From Clusia tigrina (lineage: Eukaryota > Arthropoda > Insecta > Diptera > Clusiidae), in assembly GCA_920105625.2 (NCBI GenBank), contig OV050033.1, positions 113,421,700 to 113,485,699 on the forward strand: a stretch of 64,000 nucleotides of DNA, given 5' to 3'. The position numbers and the translations under genes are program-made. Below are positions 1 to 11,785 of this stretch, in pieces. The notes under the pieces are model-generated. The model ran no database searches, was not told the DNA's origin, and saw nothing but the letters and a program-made list of their open reading frames with translations. Within the stretch, counting starts at the first letter, position 1; every line of letters starts with the position of its first letter.

Positions 1-196
1 TCAAGGTTTTATGACGCTCCAGTTAAAAGTTACAAGCATTTGTATGTTGCAAACTTTGATAGGTGTATGACGTACCGTATAGAAGTTAGGGCCATTTGAA
101 GATTTATCAGTGTTTGATTTGGGACTCATGGGTAGCATAGCTTTGAGCGATAACTTAAATTGACAAGAGGCTCGGGTACTTTATTGTTTCAAAATA
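1..196 (+). repeat. Satellite monomer, reference phase (196 bp)
   Basis: This is the first complete unit and defines the numbering used here. Consensus landmarks by monomer position are: TGACG at 12-16, the palindrome TTGCAA at 47-52, GACGTACCG at 69-77, TTAGGGCC at 86-93, GGGACTC at 121-127, the direct repeat ATAGCTT at 137-143 and 150-156, and overlapping CTCGAG (171-176) and AGTACT (175-180) palindromes. The consensus has 73 G+C out of 196 (37%) and five CpG dinucleotides. This copy departs from consensus with GTTAAAAG, GTATGACG, GAAGATTTA, ACTCATGGG and GATAACTTA. Other common alternatives are ACAAGC/GCAAGC/ACAGGC, CCGTAT/CCATAT, GATTTGGG/GATGTGGG and TTGAAGTTT/TTGAAGATT/TTGAATTTT. Confidence 0.95.
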
Positions 197-2948
197 TCAA
201 GGTTTTATGACGCTCCAGTAAAAAGTTACAAGCATTTGTATGTTGCAAACTTTGATAGGTGTAGGACGTACCTTATAGACGTTAGGGCCATTTGAAGATT
301 TATCAGTGTTTGATTTGGGACTCAAGGTTAGCATAGCTTTGAGCGATAGCTTAAATTGACAAGAGGCTCGAGTACTTTATTGTCACAAAATTTCAAGGTT
401 ATATGATGCTAAAGTAAAAAGTTACAAGCATTTGTATGTCGCAAACTTTGATAGGTGTATGACGTACCGTATAGAAGTTAGGGCCATTTGAAGTTTTATC
501 AGTGTTTGATTTGGGACTCAAGGGTAGCATAGCTTTGAGCGATAACCTAAATTGACAAGAGGCTCGAGTACTTTATTGTTACAAAATTTAAAGGTTTTAT
601 GACCCTCTAGTAAAAAGTTACTAGCATTTGTATGTTGCAAACTTTGATAGGTGTAGGACGTACTGTATAGAAGTTCGGGCCATTTGAAGTTTTATCAGTG
701 ATTGATTTGGGACTCAAGGGTAGCATAGCTTTGAGCGATAGCTTAAATTGACAAGAGGCTCGAGTACTTTATTGTTACCAAATTTCAAGGCTTTATGACG
801 CTCCAGTAAAAAGTTACAAGCATTTGTATGTTGCAAACTTTGATCGGTGTAGGACGTACCGTATAGAAGTTAGGGCCATTTGAAGATTTATCAGTGTTTG
901 ATTTGGGTTTCAAGGGTAGCACAGCTTTGAGCGATTGCTTAAATTGATAAGAGGCTCGAGTACTTTATTGTTACAAAATTTCAAGGTTTTATGACGCTCC
1001 AGTAAAAAGTTGCAAGCATTTGTATGTTGCAAACTTTGATGGGTGTAGGACGTACCGTATAGAAGTTAGGGCCATTTGAAGTTTTATCAGTGTTTGATTT
1101 GGTTCTCAAGGGTAGCATAGCTTTGAGCGATAGCTTAAATTGACAAGAGGCTCGACTACTTTATTGTTGCAAAATTTCAAGGTTTTATAATGCTTCAGTA
1201 AAAAGTTACAAACATTTGTGTGTTGCAAACTTTGATAGGTGTAGGACGTACCGTATAGAAGTTGGGGCCATTTAAAGTTTTATCAGTGTTTGATTTGGGA
1301 CTCAACGGTAGCATAGCTTTGAGCGATAGCTTAAATTGACAAGAGGCTCGAGTACTTTATTGTTACAAAATTTCAAGGTTATATGATGCTAAAGTAAAAA
1401 GTTACAAGCATTTGTATGTCGCAAACTTTGATAGGTGTATGACGTACCGTATAGAAGTTAGGGCCATTTTAAGTTTTATCAGTGTTTGATTTGGGACTCA
1501 AGGGTAGCATAGCTTTGAGCGATAACCTAAATTGACAAGAGGCTCGAGTACTTTATTGTTACAAAATTTCAAGGTTTTATGACGCTCCAGTAAAATGTTA
1601 CAAGCATTTGTATGTTGCAAACTTTGATAGGTGTAGGACGTACCGTATAGAAGTTAGGGCCATTCGAATTTTTATCAGTGTTTGATGTCGGACTCAAGGG
1701 TAGCATAGCTTTGAGCGATAGCTTAAATTGACAAGAGGCTCGTGTACTTTATTGTTACAAAATTTCAAGGTTTTATGACGCTCCAGTAAAAAGTTGCAAG
1801 CATTTGTATGTTGCAAACTTTGATGGATGTAGGACGTACCATACAGAAGTTAGGGCCATTTGAAGTTTTATCAGTGTTTGATTTGGGTCTCAAGGGTGGC
1901 ATAGCTTTGAGCGATAGCTTAAATTGACAAGAGGCGCGAGTACTTTATTGTTGCAAAATTTCAAGCTTTTGTAATGCTCCAGTAAAAAGTTACAAGCATT
2001 TGTGTGTTGCAAACTTTGATAGGTGTAGGACGTACCGTATAGAAGTTAGGGCCATTTAAAGTTTTATCAGTGTTTGATTTGGGACTCAAGGGTAGCATAG
2101 CTTTGACCGATAGCTTAAATTGACAAGAGGCACGAGTACTTTATTGTTACAAAATTTCAAGGTTTTATGACGCTCCAGTAAAAAGTTACAGGCATTTGTA
2201 TGTTGCAAACTTTGATAGGTGTAGGACGTACCGTATAGAAGTTAGGGCCATTTGAAGTTTTATCAGTGTTTGATGTGGGACTCAAGGGTAGCATAGCTTT
2301 GAGTGATAGCTTAAATTGACAAGAGGCTCGACTACTTTATTGTTACAAAATTTCAAGGTTTTATGACGCTCCAGTAAAAAGTTGCAAGCATTCGTATGTT
2401 GCAAACTTTGATCGGTGTAGGACGTACCGTATAGAAGTTAGGGCCATTTGAAGATTTATCAGTGTTTGATTTGGGACTCAAGGGTAGCATAGCTTTGAGC
2501 GATAGCTTAAATTGACAAGAGGCTCGAGTACTTTATTGTTACAAAATTTCAAGGTTTTATGACGCTCCAGTTAAAAGTTACAAGCATTTGTATGTTGCAA
2601 ACTTTGATAGGTGTATGACGTACCGTATAGAAGTTAGGGCCATTTGAAGTTTTATCAGTGTTTGATTTGGGACTCACGGTTAGCATAGCTTTGAGCGATA
2701 ACTTAAATTGACAAGAGGCTCGAGTACTTTATTGTTACAAAATTTCAAGGTTTTATGACGCTCCAGTAAAAAGTTACAGGCATTTGTATGTTGCAAACTT
2801 TGATAGGTGTAGGACGTACCGTATAGAAGTTAGGGCCATTTGAAGATTTATTAGTGTTTGATTTGGGACTCAAGGGTAGCATAGCTTTGAGCGATAGCTT
2901 AAATTGACAAGAGGCTCGAGTACTTTATTGTTACAAAATTTGAAGGTT

Positions 2949-5900
2949 ATATGATGCTAAAGTAAAAAGTTACAAGCATTTGTATGTCGCAAACTTTGAT
3001 AGGTGTATGACGTACCGTATAGAAGTTAGGGCCATTGAAGTTTTATCAGTGTTTGATTTGGGACTCAAGGGTATCTTAGCTTTGAGCGATAACCTAAATT
3101 GACAAGAGGCTCGAGTACTTTATTGTTACAAAATTTCAAGGTTTTATGACGCTCCAGTAAAAAGTTACAAGCATTTGTATGTTGCAAACTTTGATAGGTG
3201 TAGGACGTACCGTATAGAAGTTAGGGCCATTTGAATTTTTATCAGTGTTTGATGTGGGACTCAAAGGTAGCATAGCTTTGAGCGATAGCTTAAATTGACA
3301 AGAGGCTCGAGTACTTTATTGTTACAAAATTTCAAGGTTTTATGACGCTCCAGTAAAAAGTTGCAAGCATTTGTATGTTGCAAACTTTGATGGGTGTAGG
3401 ACGTACCATATAGAAGTTAGGGCCATTTGAAGTTTTATCAGTGTTTGATTTGGGTCTCAAGGGAAGCATAGCTTTGAGCTATAGCTTAAATTGACAAGAG
3501 GCTCGAGTACTTTATTGTTGCAAAATTTCAAGGTTTTATAATGCTCCAGTAATAAGTTACAAGCATTTGTGTGTTGCAAACTTTGATAGGTGTAGGACGT
3601 ACCGTATAGAAGTTGGGGCCATTTAAAGTTTTATCAGTGTTTGATTTGGGAATCAAGGGTAGCATAGCTTTGAGCGATAGCTTAAATTGACAAGAGGCTC
3701 GAGTACTTTATTGTTACAAAATTTCAAGGTTTTATGACGCTCCAGTTAAAAGTTACAAGCATTTGTATGTTGCAAACTTTGATAGGTGTATGACGTACCG
3801 TATAGAAGTTAGGGCCATTTGAAGATTTATCAGTGTTTGATTTGGGACTCAAGGGTAGCATAGCTTTGAGCGATAGCTTAAATTGACAAGAGGCTCGAGT
3901 ACTTTATTGTTACAAAATTTGAAGGTTATATGATGCTAAAGTAAAAAGTTACAAGCATTTGTATGTCGCAAACTTTGATAGGTGTATGACGTACCGTATA
4001 GAAGTTAGGGCCATTGGAAGTTTTATCAGTGTTTGATTTGGGACTCAACGGTAGCATAGCTTTGAGCGATAACCTAAATTGACAAGAGGCTCGAGTACTT
4101 TATTGTTACAAAATTTCAAGGTTTTATGACGCTCCAGTAAAAAGTTACAAGCATTTGTATGTTGCAAACTTTGATAGGTGTAGGACGTACCGTATAGAAG
4201 TTAGGGCCATTTGAATTTTTATCAGTGTTTGATGTGGGACTCAAGGGTAGCATAGCTTTGAGCGATAGCTTAAATTGACAAGAGGCTCGAGTACTTTATT
4301 GTTACAAAATTTCAAGGTTTTATGACGCTCCAGTAAAAAGTTGCAAGCATTTGTATGTTGCAAACTTTGATGGGTGTAGGACGTACCATATAGAAGTTAG
4401 GGCCATTTGAAGTTTTATCAGTGTTTGATTTGGGTCTCAAGGGAAGCATAGCTTTGAGCGATAGCTTAAATTGACAAGAGGCTCGAGTACTTTATTGTTA
4501 CAAAATTTCAAGGTTTTATGACGCTCCAGTAAAAAGTTACAGGTATTTGTATGTTGCAAACTTTGATAGGTGTAGGACGTACCGTATAGAAGTTAGGGCC
4601 ATTTGAAGATTTATCAGTGTTTGATTTGGGACTCAAGGGTAGCATAGCTTTGAGCGATAGCTTAAATTGACAAGAGGCTCGAGTACTTTATTGTTACCAA
4701 TTTCAAGGCTTTATGACGCTCCAGTAAAAAGTTACAAGCATTTGTATGTTGCAAACTTTGATCGGTGTAGGACGTACCGTATAGAAGTTAGGGCCATTTT
4801 AAGTTTTATCAGTGTTTGATTTGGGTCTCAAGGGTAGCATAGCTTTGAGCGATAGCTTAAATTGACAAGAGGCTCGAGTACTTTATTGTTGCAAAATTTC
4901 AAGGTTTTATAATGCTCCAGTAAAAAGTTACAAGCATTTGTGTGTTGCAAACTTTGATAGGTGTAGGACGTACCGTATAGAAGTTAGGGCCATTTGAAGT
5001 TTTATCAGTGTTTGATGTGGGACTCAAGGGTAGCATAGCTTTGAGTGATAGCTTAAATTGACAAGAGGCTCGAGTACTTTATTGTTACAAAATTTGAAGG
5101 TTATATGATGCTAAAGTAAAAAGTTACAAGCATTTGTATGTCGCAAACTTTGATAGGTGTATGACGTACCGTATAGAAGTTAGGGCCATTGGAAGTTTTA
5201 TCAGTGTTTGATTTGGGACTCAACGGTAGCATAGCTTTGAGCGATAACCTAAATTGACAAGAGGCTCGAGTACTTTATTGTTACAAAATTTCAAGGTTTT
5301 ATGACGCTCCAGTAAAAAGTTACAAGCATTTGTATGTTGCAAACTTTGATAGGTGTAGGACGTACCGTATAGAAGTTAGGGCCATTTGAATTTTTATCAG
5401 TGTTTGATGTGGGACTCAAGGGTAGCATAGCTTTGAGCGATAGCTTAAATTGACAAGAGGCTCGAGTACTTTATTGTTACAAAATTTCAAGGTTTTATGA
5501 CGCTCCAGTAAAAAGTTGCAAGCATTTGTATGTTGCAAACTTTGATGGGTGTAGGACGTACCATATAGAAGTTAGGGCCATTTGAAGTTTTATCAGTGTT
5601 TGATTTGGGTCTCAAGGGAAGCATAGCTTTGAGCGATAGCTTAAATTGACAAGAGGCTCGAGTACTTTATTGTTGCAAAATTTCAAGGTTTTATAATGCT
5701 CCAGTAATAAGTTACAAGCATTTGTGTGTTGCAAAGTTTGATAGGTGTAGGACGTACCGTATAGAAGTTGGGGCCATTTAAAGTTTTATCAGTGTCTGAT
5801 TTGGGAATCAAGGGTAGCATAGCTTTGAGCGATAGCTTAAATTGACAAGAGGTTCGAGTACTTTATTGTTACAAAATTTCAAGGTTTTATGACGCTCCAG

Positions 5901-6652
5901 TTAAAAGTTACAAGCATTTGTATGTTGCAAACTTTGATAGGTGTATGACGTACCGTATTGAAGTTAGGGACATTTGAAGTTTTATCAGTGTTTGATTTGG
6001 GACTCAAGAGTAGCATAGCTTTGAGCGATAACTTAAATTGACAAGAGGCTCGAGTACTTTATTGTTACAAAATTTCAAGGTTTTATGACGCTCCAGTAAA
6101 AAGTTACAGGTATTTGTATGTTGCAAACTTTGATAGGTGTAGGACGTACCGTATAGAAGTTAGGGCCATTTGAAGATTTATCAGTGTTTGATTTGGGACT
6201 CAAGGGTAGCATAGCTTTGAGCGATAGCTTAAATTGACAAGAGGCTCGAGTACTTTATTGTTACCAATTTCAAGGCTTTATGACGCTCCAGTAAAAAGTT
6301 ACAAGCATTTGTATGTTGCAAACTTTGATCGGTGTAGGACGTACCGTATAGAAGTTAGGGCCATTTTAAGTTTTATCAGTGTTTGATTTGGGTCTCAAGG
6401 GTAGCATAGCTTTGAGCGATAGCTTAAATTGACAAGAGGCTCGAGTACTTTATTGTTGCAAAATTTCAAGGTTTTATAATGCTCCAGTAAAAAGTTACAA
6501 GCATTTGTGTGTTGCAAACTTTGATAGGTGTAGGACGTACCGTATAGAAGTTAGGGCCATTTGAAGTTTTATCAGTGTTTGATGTGGGACTCAAGGGTAG
6601 CATAGCTTTGAGTGATAGCTTAAATTGACAAGAGGCTCGAGTACTTTATTGT
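2949..6652 (+). repeat. Overlapping multi-monomer duplications (5-11 units)
   Basis: Several nested copies lie here. The segment 3,880-4,497 recurs at 5,055-5,672 (offset 1,175 = 6 units minus 1 bp), sharing CATTGGAAG, ACTCAACGG and GGGAAGCATAG. The segment 4,500-5,085 recurs at about 6,067-6,652 (offset 1,567 = 8 units minus 1 bp), sharing ACAGGTATTTG and a one-base deletion in TTACCAATTT. The rare CCAGTAATAAG unit at 3,547 recurs at 5,702 (11 units minus 1 bp). The first block also resembles 2,949-3,540. This is best read as successive unequal exchanges. Confidence 0.8.
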
Positions 6653-8454
6653 TACAAAATTTCAAGGTTTTATGACGCTCCAGTAAAAAGTTACAAACAT
6701 TTGTATGTTGCAAACTTTGATAGGTGTAGGACGTACCGTATAGAAGTTAGGGCCATTTGAATTTTTATCAGTGTTTGATGTGGGACTCAAGGGTAGCATA
6801 GCTTTGAGCGATAGCTTAAATTGACAAGAGGCTCGAGTACTTTATTGTTACCAAATGTCAAGGCTTTATGACGCTCCAGTAAAAAGTTACAAGCATTTGT
6901 ATGTTGCAAACTTTGATGGGTTTAGGACGTACCGTATAGAAGTTAGGGCCATTTGAAGTTTTATCAGTGTTTGATTTGGGTCTCAAGGGTAGCATAGCTT
7001 TGAGCGATAGCTTAAATTAACAAGAGGCTCGAGTACTTTATTGTTGCAAAATTTCAAGGTTTTATAATGCTCCAGTAAAAAGTTACATGCATTTGTGTGT
7101 TGCAAACTTTGATAAGTGTAGGACGTACCGTATAGAAGTTAGGGCCATTTGAAGATTTATCAGTGTTTGATTTGGGACTCAAGGGTAGCATAGCTTTGAG
7201 CGATAGCTTAAACTGACAAGAGGCTCGAGTACTTTATTGTTACAAAATTTCAAGGTTATATGATGCTAAAGTAAAAAGTTACAAGCATTTGTATGTCGCA
7301 AACTTTGATAGGTGTATGACGTACCGTATAGAAGTTAGGGCCATTTGAAGTTTTATCAGTGTTTGATTTGGGACTCAAGGGTAGCATAGCTTTGAGCGAT
7401 AACCTAAATTGACAAGAGGCTCGAGTACTTTATTGTTACAAAATTTCAAGGTTTTATGACGCTCCAGTAAAAAGTTACAAACATTTGTATGTTGCAAACT
7501 TTGATAGGTGTAGGACGTACCGTATAGAAGTTAGGGCCATTTGAATTTTTATCAGTGTTTGATGTGGGACTCAAGGGTAGCATAGCTTTGAGCGATAGCT
7601 TAAATTGACAAGAGGCTCGAGTACTTTATTGTTACAAAATTTCAAGGTTTTATGACGCTGCAGTAAAAAGTATCAAGCATTTGTATGTTGCAAACTTTGA
7701 TGGGTGTAGGACGTACCATATATAAGTTAGGGCCATTTGAAGTTTTATCAGTGTTTGACTTGGGTCTCAAGGGTAGCATAGCTTTAAGCGATAGATTAAA
7801 TTGAGAAGACGCTCGAGTACTTTATTGTTACAAAATTTCAAGGTTTTATGACGCACCAGTTAAAAGTTACAAGCATTTGTATGTAGCAAACTTTGATAGG
7901 TGTATGACGTACCGTATAGTAGTTAGGGCCATTTGAAGTTTTATCAGTGTTTTATTTGGAACTCAAGGGTAGCATAGCTTTGAGCGATAACTTAAATTGA
8001 CAAGAGGCTCGAGTACTTTATTGTTACAAAATTTCAAGGTTTTATGACGCTCCAGTAAAAAGTTACAGGCATTTGTATGTTGCAAAATTTGATAGGTGTA
8101 GGACGTACCGTATAGAAGTTAGGGCCATTTGAAGTTTTATCAGTGTTTGATTTGGATCTCAAGGGTAGCATAGCTTTGAGCGATAGCTTAAATTGACAAG
8201 AGGCTCGAGTACTTTATTGTTACAAAATTTCAAGGTTTTATGACGCTCCAGTAAAAAGTTGCAAGCATTTGTATGTTGCAAACTTTGATCGGTGTAGGAC
8301 GTACCGTATAGAAGTTAGGGCCATTTGAAGATTTATCAGTGTTTGATTTGGGTTTCAAGGGTAGCATAGCTTTGAGCGATTGCTTAAATTGACAAGAGGC
8401 TCGAGTACTTTATTGTTACAAAATTTCAAGGTTTTATGACGCTCCAGTAAAAAG
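6181..8454 (+). repeat. Duplicated block, copy 1 (partner 9,512-11,785)
   Basis: This block of about 2.27 kb recurs 3,332 bp downstream, exactly 17 monomers. Shared rare markers include TTACCAAATGTCAAGG (6,849/10,181), TTACATGCATT or its CTTACATG variant (7,081/10,413), GACGCACCAG (7,850/11,182) with GTATGTAGCAAAC, and GATTGCTTAAA near 8,378/11,709. One internal monomer, about 6,660-6,845, does not match its positional partner, although the flanks on both sides do. That suggests local replacement after duplication. Confidence 0.88.
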
Positions 8455-9511
8455 TTGCAAGCATTTGTATGTTGCAAACTTTGATGGGTGTAGGACGTAC
8501 CGTATAGAAGTTAGGGCCATTTGAAGTTTTATCAGTGTTTGATTTGGGACTCAAGGGTAGCATAGCTTTGAGCGATAGCTTAAATTGACAAGAGGCTCGA
8601 GAACTTTATTGTTACAAAATTTCAAGGTTATATGATGCTAAAGTAAAAAGTCACAAGCATTTGAATGTCGCAAACTTTGATAGGTGTATGACGTACCGTA
8701 TAGAAGTTAGGGCCATTTGAAGTTTTATCAGTGTTTGAGTTGGGACTCAAGGGTAGCATAACTTTGAGCGATAACCTAAATTGACAAGAGGCTCGAGTAC
8801 TTTATTGTTACAAAATTTCAAGGTTTTATGACGCTCCAGTAAAAAGTTACAAGCATTTGTATGTTGCAAACTTTGATAGGTGTAGGACGTACCGTATAGA
8901 AGTTAGGGCCATTTGAATTTTTATCAGTGTTTGATGTGGGACTCAAGGGTAGCATAGCTTTGAGCGATAGCTTAAATTGACAAGAGGCTCGAGTACTTTA
9001 TTGTTACAAAATTTCAAGGTTTTATGACGCTCCAGTAAAAAGTTGCAAGCATTTGTATGTTGCAAACTTTGATGGGTGTAGGACGTACCATATAGAAGTT
9101 AGGGCCATTTGAAGTTTTATCAGTGTTTGATTTGGGTCTCAAGGGTAGTATAGCTTTGAGCGATAGGTTAAATTGACAAGAGGCTCGAGTACTTTATTGT
9201 TGCAAAATTTCAAGGTTTTATGACGCTCCAGTTAAAAGTTACAAGCATTTGTATGTTGCAAACTTTGATAGGTGTATGACATACCGTATAGAAGTTAGGG
9301 CCATTTGAAGTTTTATCAGTGTTTGATTTGGGACTCAAGGGTAGCATAGCTTTGAGCGATAACTTAAATTGAAAAGAGGCTCGAGTACTTTATTGTTACA
9401 AAATTTCAAGGTTTTATGACGCTCCAGTAAAAAGTTACAAGTATTTGCGTGTTGCAAACTTTGATAGGTGTAGGACGTACCGTATTGAAGTTAGGGACAT
9501 TTGAAGTTTTA

Positions 9512-11785
9512 TCAGTGTTTGATTTGGGACTCAAGGGTAGCATAGCTTTGAGCGATAGCTTAAATTGACAAGAGGCTCGAGTACTTTATTGTTACCAAAT
9601 TTCAAGGCTTTATGACGCTCCAGTAAAAAGTTACAAGCATTTGTATGTTGCAAACTTTGATCGGTGTAGGACGTACCGTATAGAAGTTAGGGCCATTTTA
9701 AGTTTTATCAGTGTTTGATTTGGGTCTCAAGGGTAGCATAGCTTTGAGCGATAGCTTAAATTGACAAGAGGCTCGAGTACTTTATTGTTGCAAAATTTCA
9801 AGGTTTTATAATGCTCCAGTAAAAAGTTACAAGCATTTGTGTGTTGCAAACTTTGATAGGTGTAGGACGTACCGTATAGAAGTTAGGGCCATTTGAAGTT
9901 TTATCAGTGTTTGATGTGGGACTCAAGGGTAGCATAGCTTTGAGTGATAGCTTAAATTGACAAGAGGCTCGAGTACTTTATTGTTACAAAATTTCAAGGT
10001 TTTATGACGCTCCAGTAAAAAGTTGCAAGCATTTGTATGTTGCAAACTTTGATCGGTGTAGGACGTACCGTATATAAGTTAGGGCCATTTGAAGATTTAT
10101 CAGTGTTTGATTTGGGACTCAAGGGTAGCATAGCTTTGAGCGATAGCTTAAATTGACAAGAGGCTCGAGTACTTTATTGTTACCAAATGTCAAGGCTTTA
10201 TGACGCTCCAGTAAAAAGTTACAAGCATTTGTATGTTGCAAACTTTGATGGGTTTAGGACGTACCGTATAGAAGTTAGGGCCATTTGAAGTTTTATCAGT
10301 GTTTGATTTGGGTCTCAAGGGTAGCATAGCTTTGAGCGATAGCTTAAATTAACAAGAGGCTCGAGTACTTTATTGTTGCAAAATTTCAAGGTTTTATAAT
10401 GCTCCAGTAAAAACTTACATGCATTTGTGTGTTGCAAACTTTGATAGGTGTAGGACGTACCGTATAGAAGTTAGGGCCATTTGAAGATTTATCAGTGTTT
10501 GATTTGGGACTCAAGGGTAGCATTGCTTTGAGCGATAGCTTAAACTGACAAGAGGCTCGAGTACTTTATTGTTACAAAATTTCAAGGTTATATGATGCTA
10601 AAGTAAAAAGTTACAAGCATTTGTATGTCGCAAACTTTGATAGGTGTATGACGTACCGTATAGAAGTTAGGGCCATTTGAAGTTTTATCAGTGTTTGATT
10701 TGGGACTCAAGGGTAGCATAGCTTTGAGCGATAACCTAAATTGACAAGAGGCTCGAGTACTTTATTGTTACAAAATTTCAAGGTTTTATGACGCTCCAGT
10801 AAAAAGTTACAAACATTTGTATGTTGCAAACTTTGATAGGTGTAGGACGTACCGTATAGAAGTTAGGGCCATTTGAATTTTTATCAGTGTTTGATGTGGG
10901 ACTCAAGGGTAGCATAGCTTTGAGCGATAGCTTAAATTGACAAGAGGCTCGAGTACTTTAATGTTACAAAATTTCAAGGTTTTATGACGCTGCAGTAAAA
11001 AGTTGCAAGCATTTGTATGTTGCAAACTTTGATGGGTGTAGGACGTACCATATATAAGTTAGGGCCATTTGAAGTTTTATCAGTGTTTGATTTGGGTCTC
11101 AAGGGTAGCATAGCTTTAAGCGATAGCTTAAATTGAGAAGACGCTCGAAAACTTTATTGTTACAAAATTTCAAGGTTTTATGACGCACCAGTTAAAAGTT
11201 ACAAGCATTTGTATGTAGCAAACTTTGATAGGTGTATGACGTACCGTATAGAAGTTAGGGCCATTTGAAGTTTTATCAGTGTTTTTTTTGGAACTCAAGG
11301 GTAGCATAGCTTTGAGCGATAACTTAAATTGACAAGAGGCTCGAGTACTTTTTGTTACAAAATTTCAAGGTTTTATGACGCTCCAGTAAAAAGTTACAGG
11401 CATTTGTATGTTGCAAAATTTGATAGGTGTAGGACGTACCGTATTGAAGTTAGGGCCATTTGAAGTTTTATCAGTGTTTGATTTGGGTCTCAAGGGTAGC
11501 ATAGCTTTGAGCGATAGCTTAAATTGACAAGAGGCTCGAGTACTTTATTGTTACAAAATTTCAAGGTTTTATGACGCTCCAGTAAAAAGTTGCAAGCATT
11601 TGTATGTTGCAAACTTTGATCGGTGTAGGACGTACCGTATAGAAGTTAGGGCCATTTGAAGATTTATCAGTGTTTGATTTGGGTTTCAAGGGTAGCATAG
11701 CTTTGAGCGATTGCTTAAATTGACAAGAGGCTCGAGTACTTTATTGTTACAAAATTTCAAGGTTTTATGACGCTCCAGTAAAAAG
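9512..11785 (+). repeat. Duplicated block, copy 2 (partner 6,181-8,454)
   Basis: This is the second copy of the block at 6.2-8.5 kb, offset 17 monomers. Private changes include a T8 run near 11,282 where copy 1 has TTTTATTT, and a one-base deletion in GTACTTTTTG near 11,349. The positional counterpart of 6,660-6,845 (about 9,990-10,175) has GATCGGTG and GTATATAAG instead of the copy-1 variants. The match ends where GTTGCAAG in copy 1 becomes GTCACAAG here. Confidence 0.88.

Larger units (their letters stand above)
1..9310 (+). repeat. Array zone 1: TTATATGATGCTAAAG-rich monomer mix
   Basis: This zone contains about 47 monomers and no gene. It is marked by recurrent units with TTATATGATGCTAAAG (401, 1381, 2949, 3928, 5103, 7258, 8630), units with GGTTTTATAATGCTCC, and TTACCAA units with GGCTTTATG. 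The TTGAAAAG variant common further right is absent. The first 2.9 kb shows no block repeat that I could recognise. From 2.9 kb on, overlapping block duplications begin. The zone boundary is my own, drawn from variant content, and is approximate. Confidence 0.7.

Noticed and set aside
86..93. TTAGGG within TTAGGGCC as telomere repeat or interstitial telomeric sequence
   Set aside because: It occurs once per 196-bp unit and is never tandem, so it is a chance hexamer in the monomer.
11282..11291. T8 run as a terminator or promoter element
   Set aside because: It arises from one A-to-T change in a single monomer (TTTTATTT in its duplicate at 7,950), with no associated hairpin or transcription unit.
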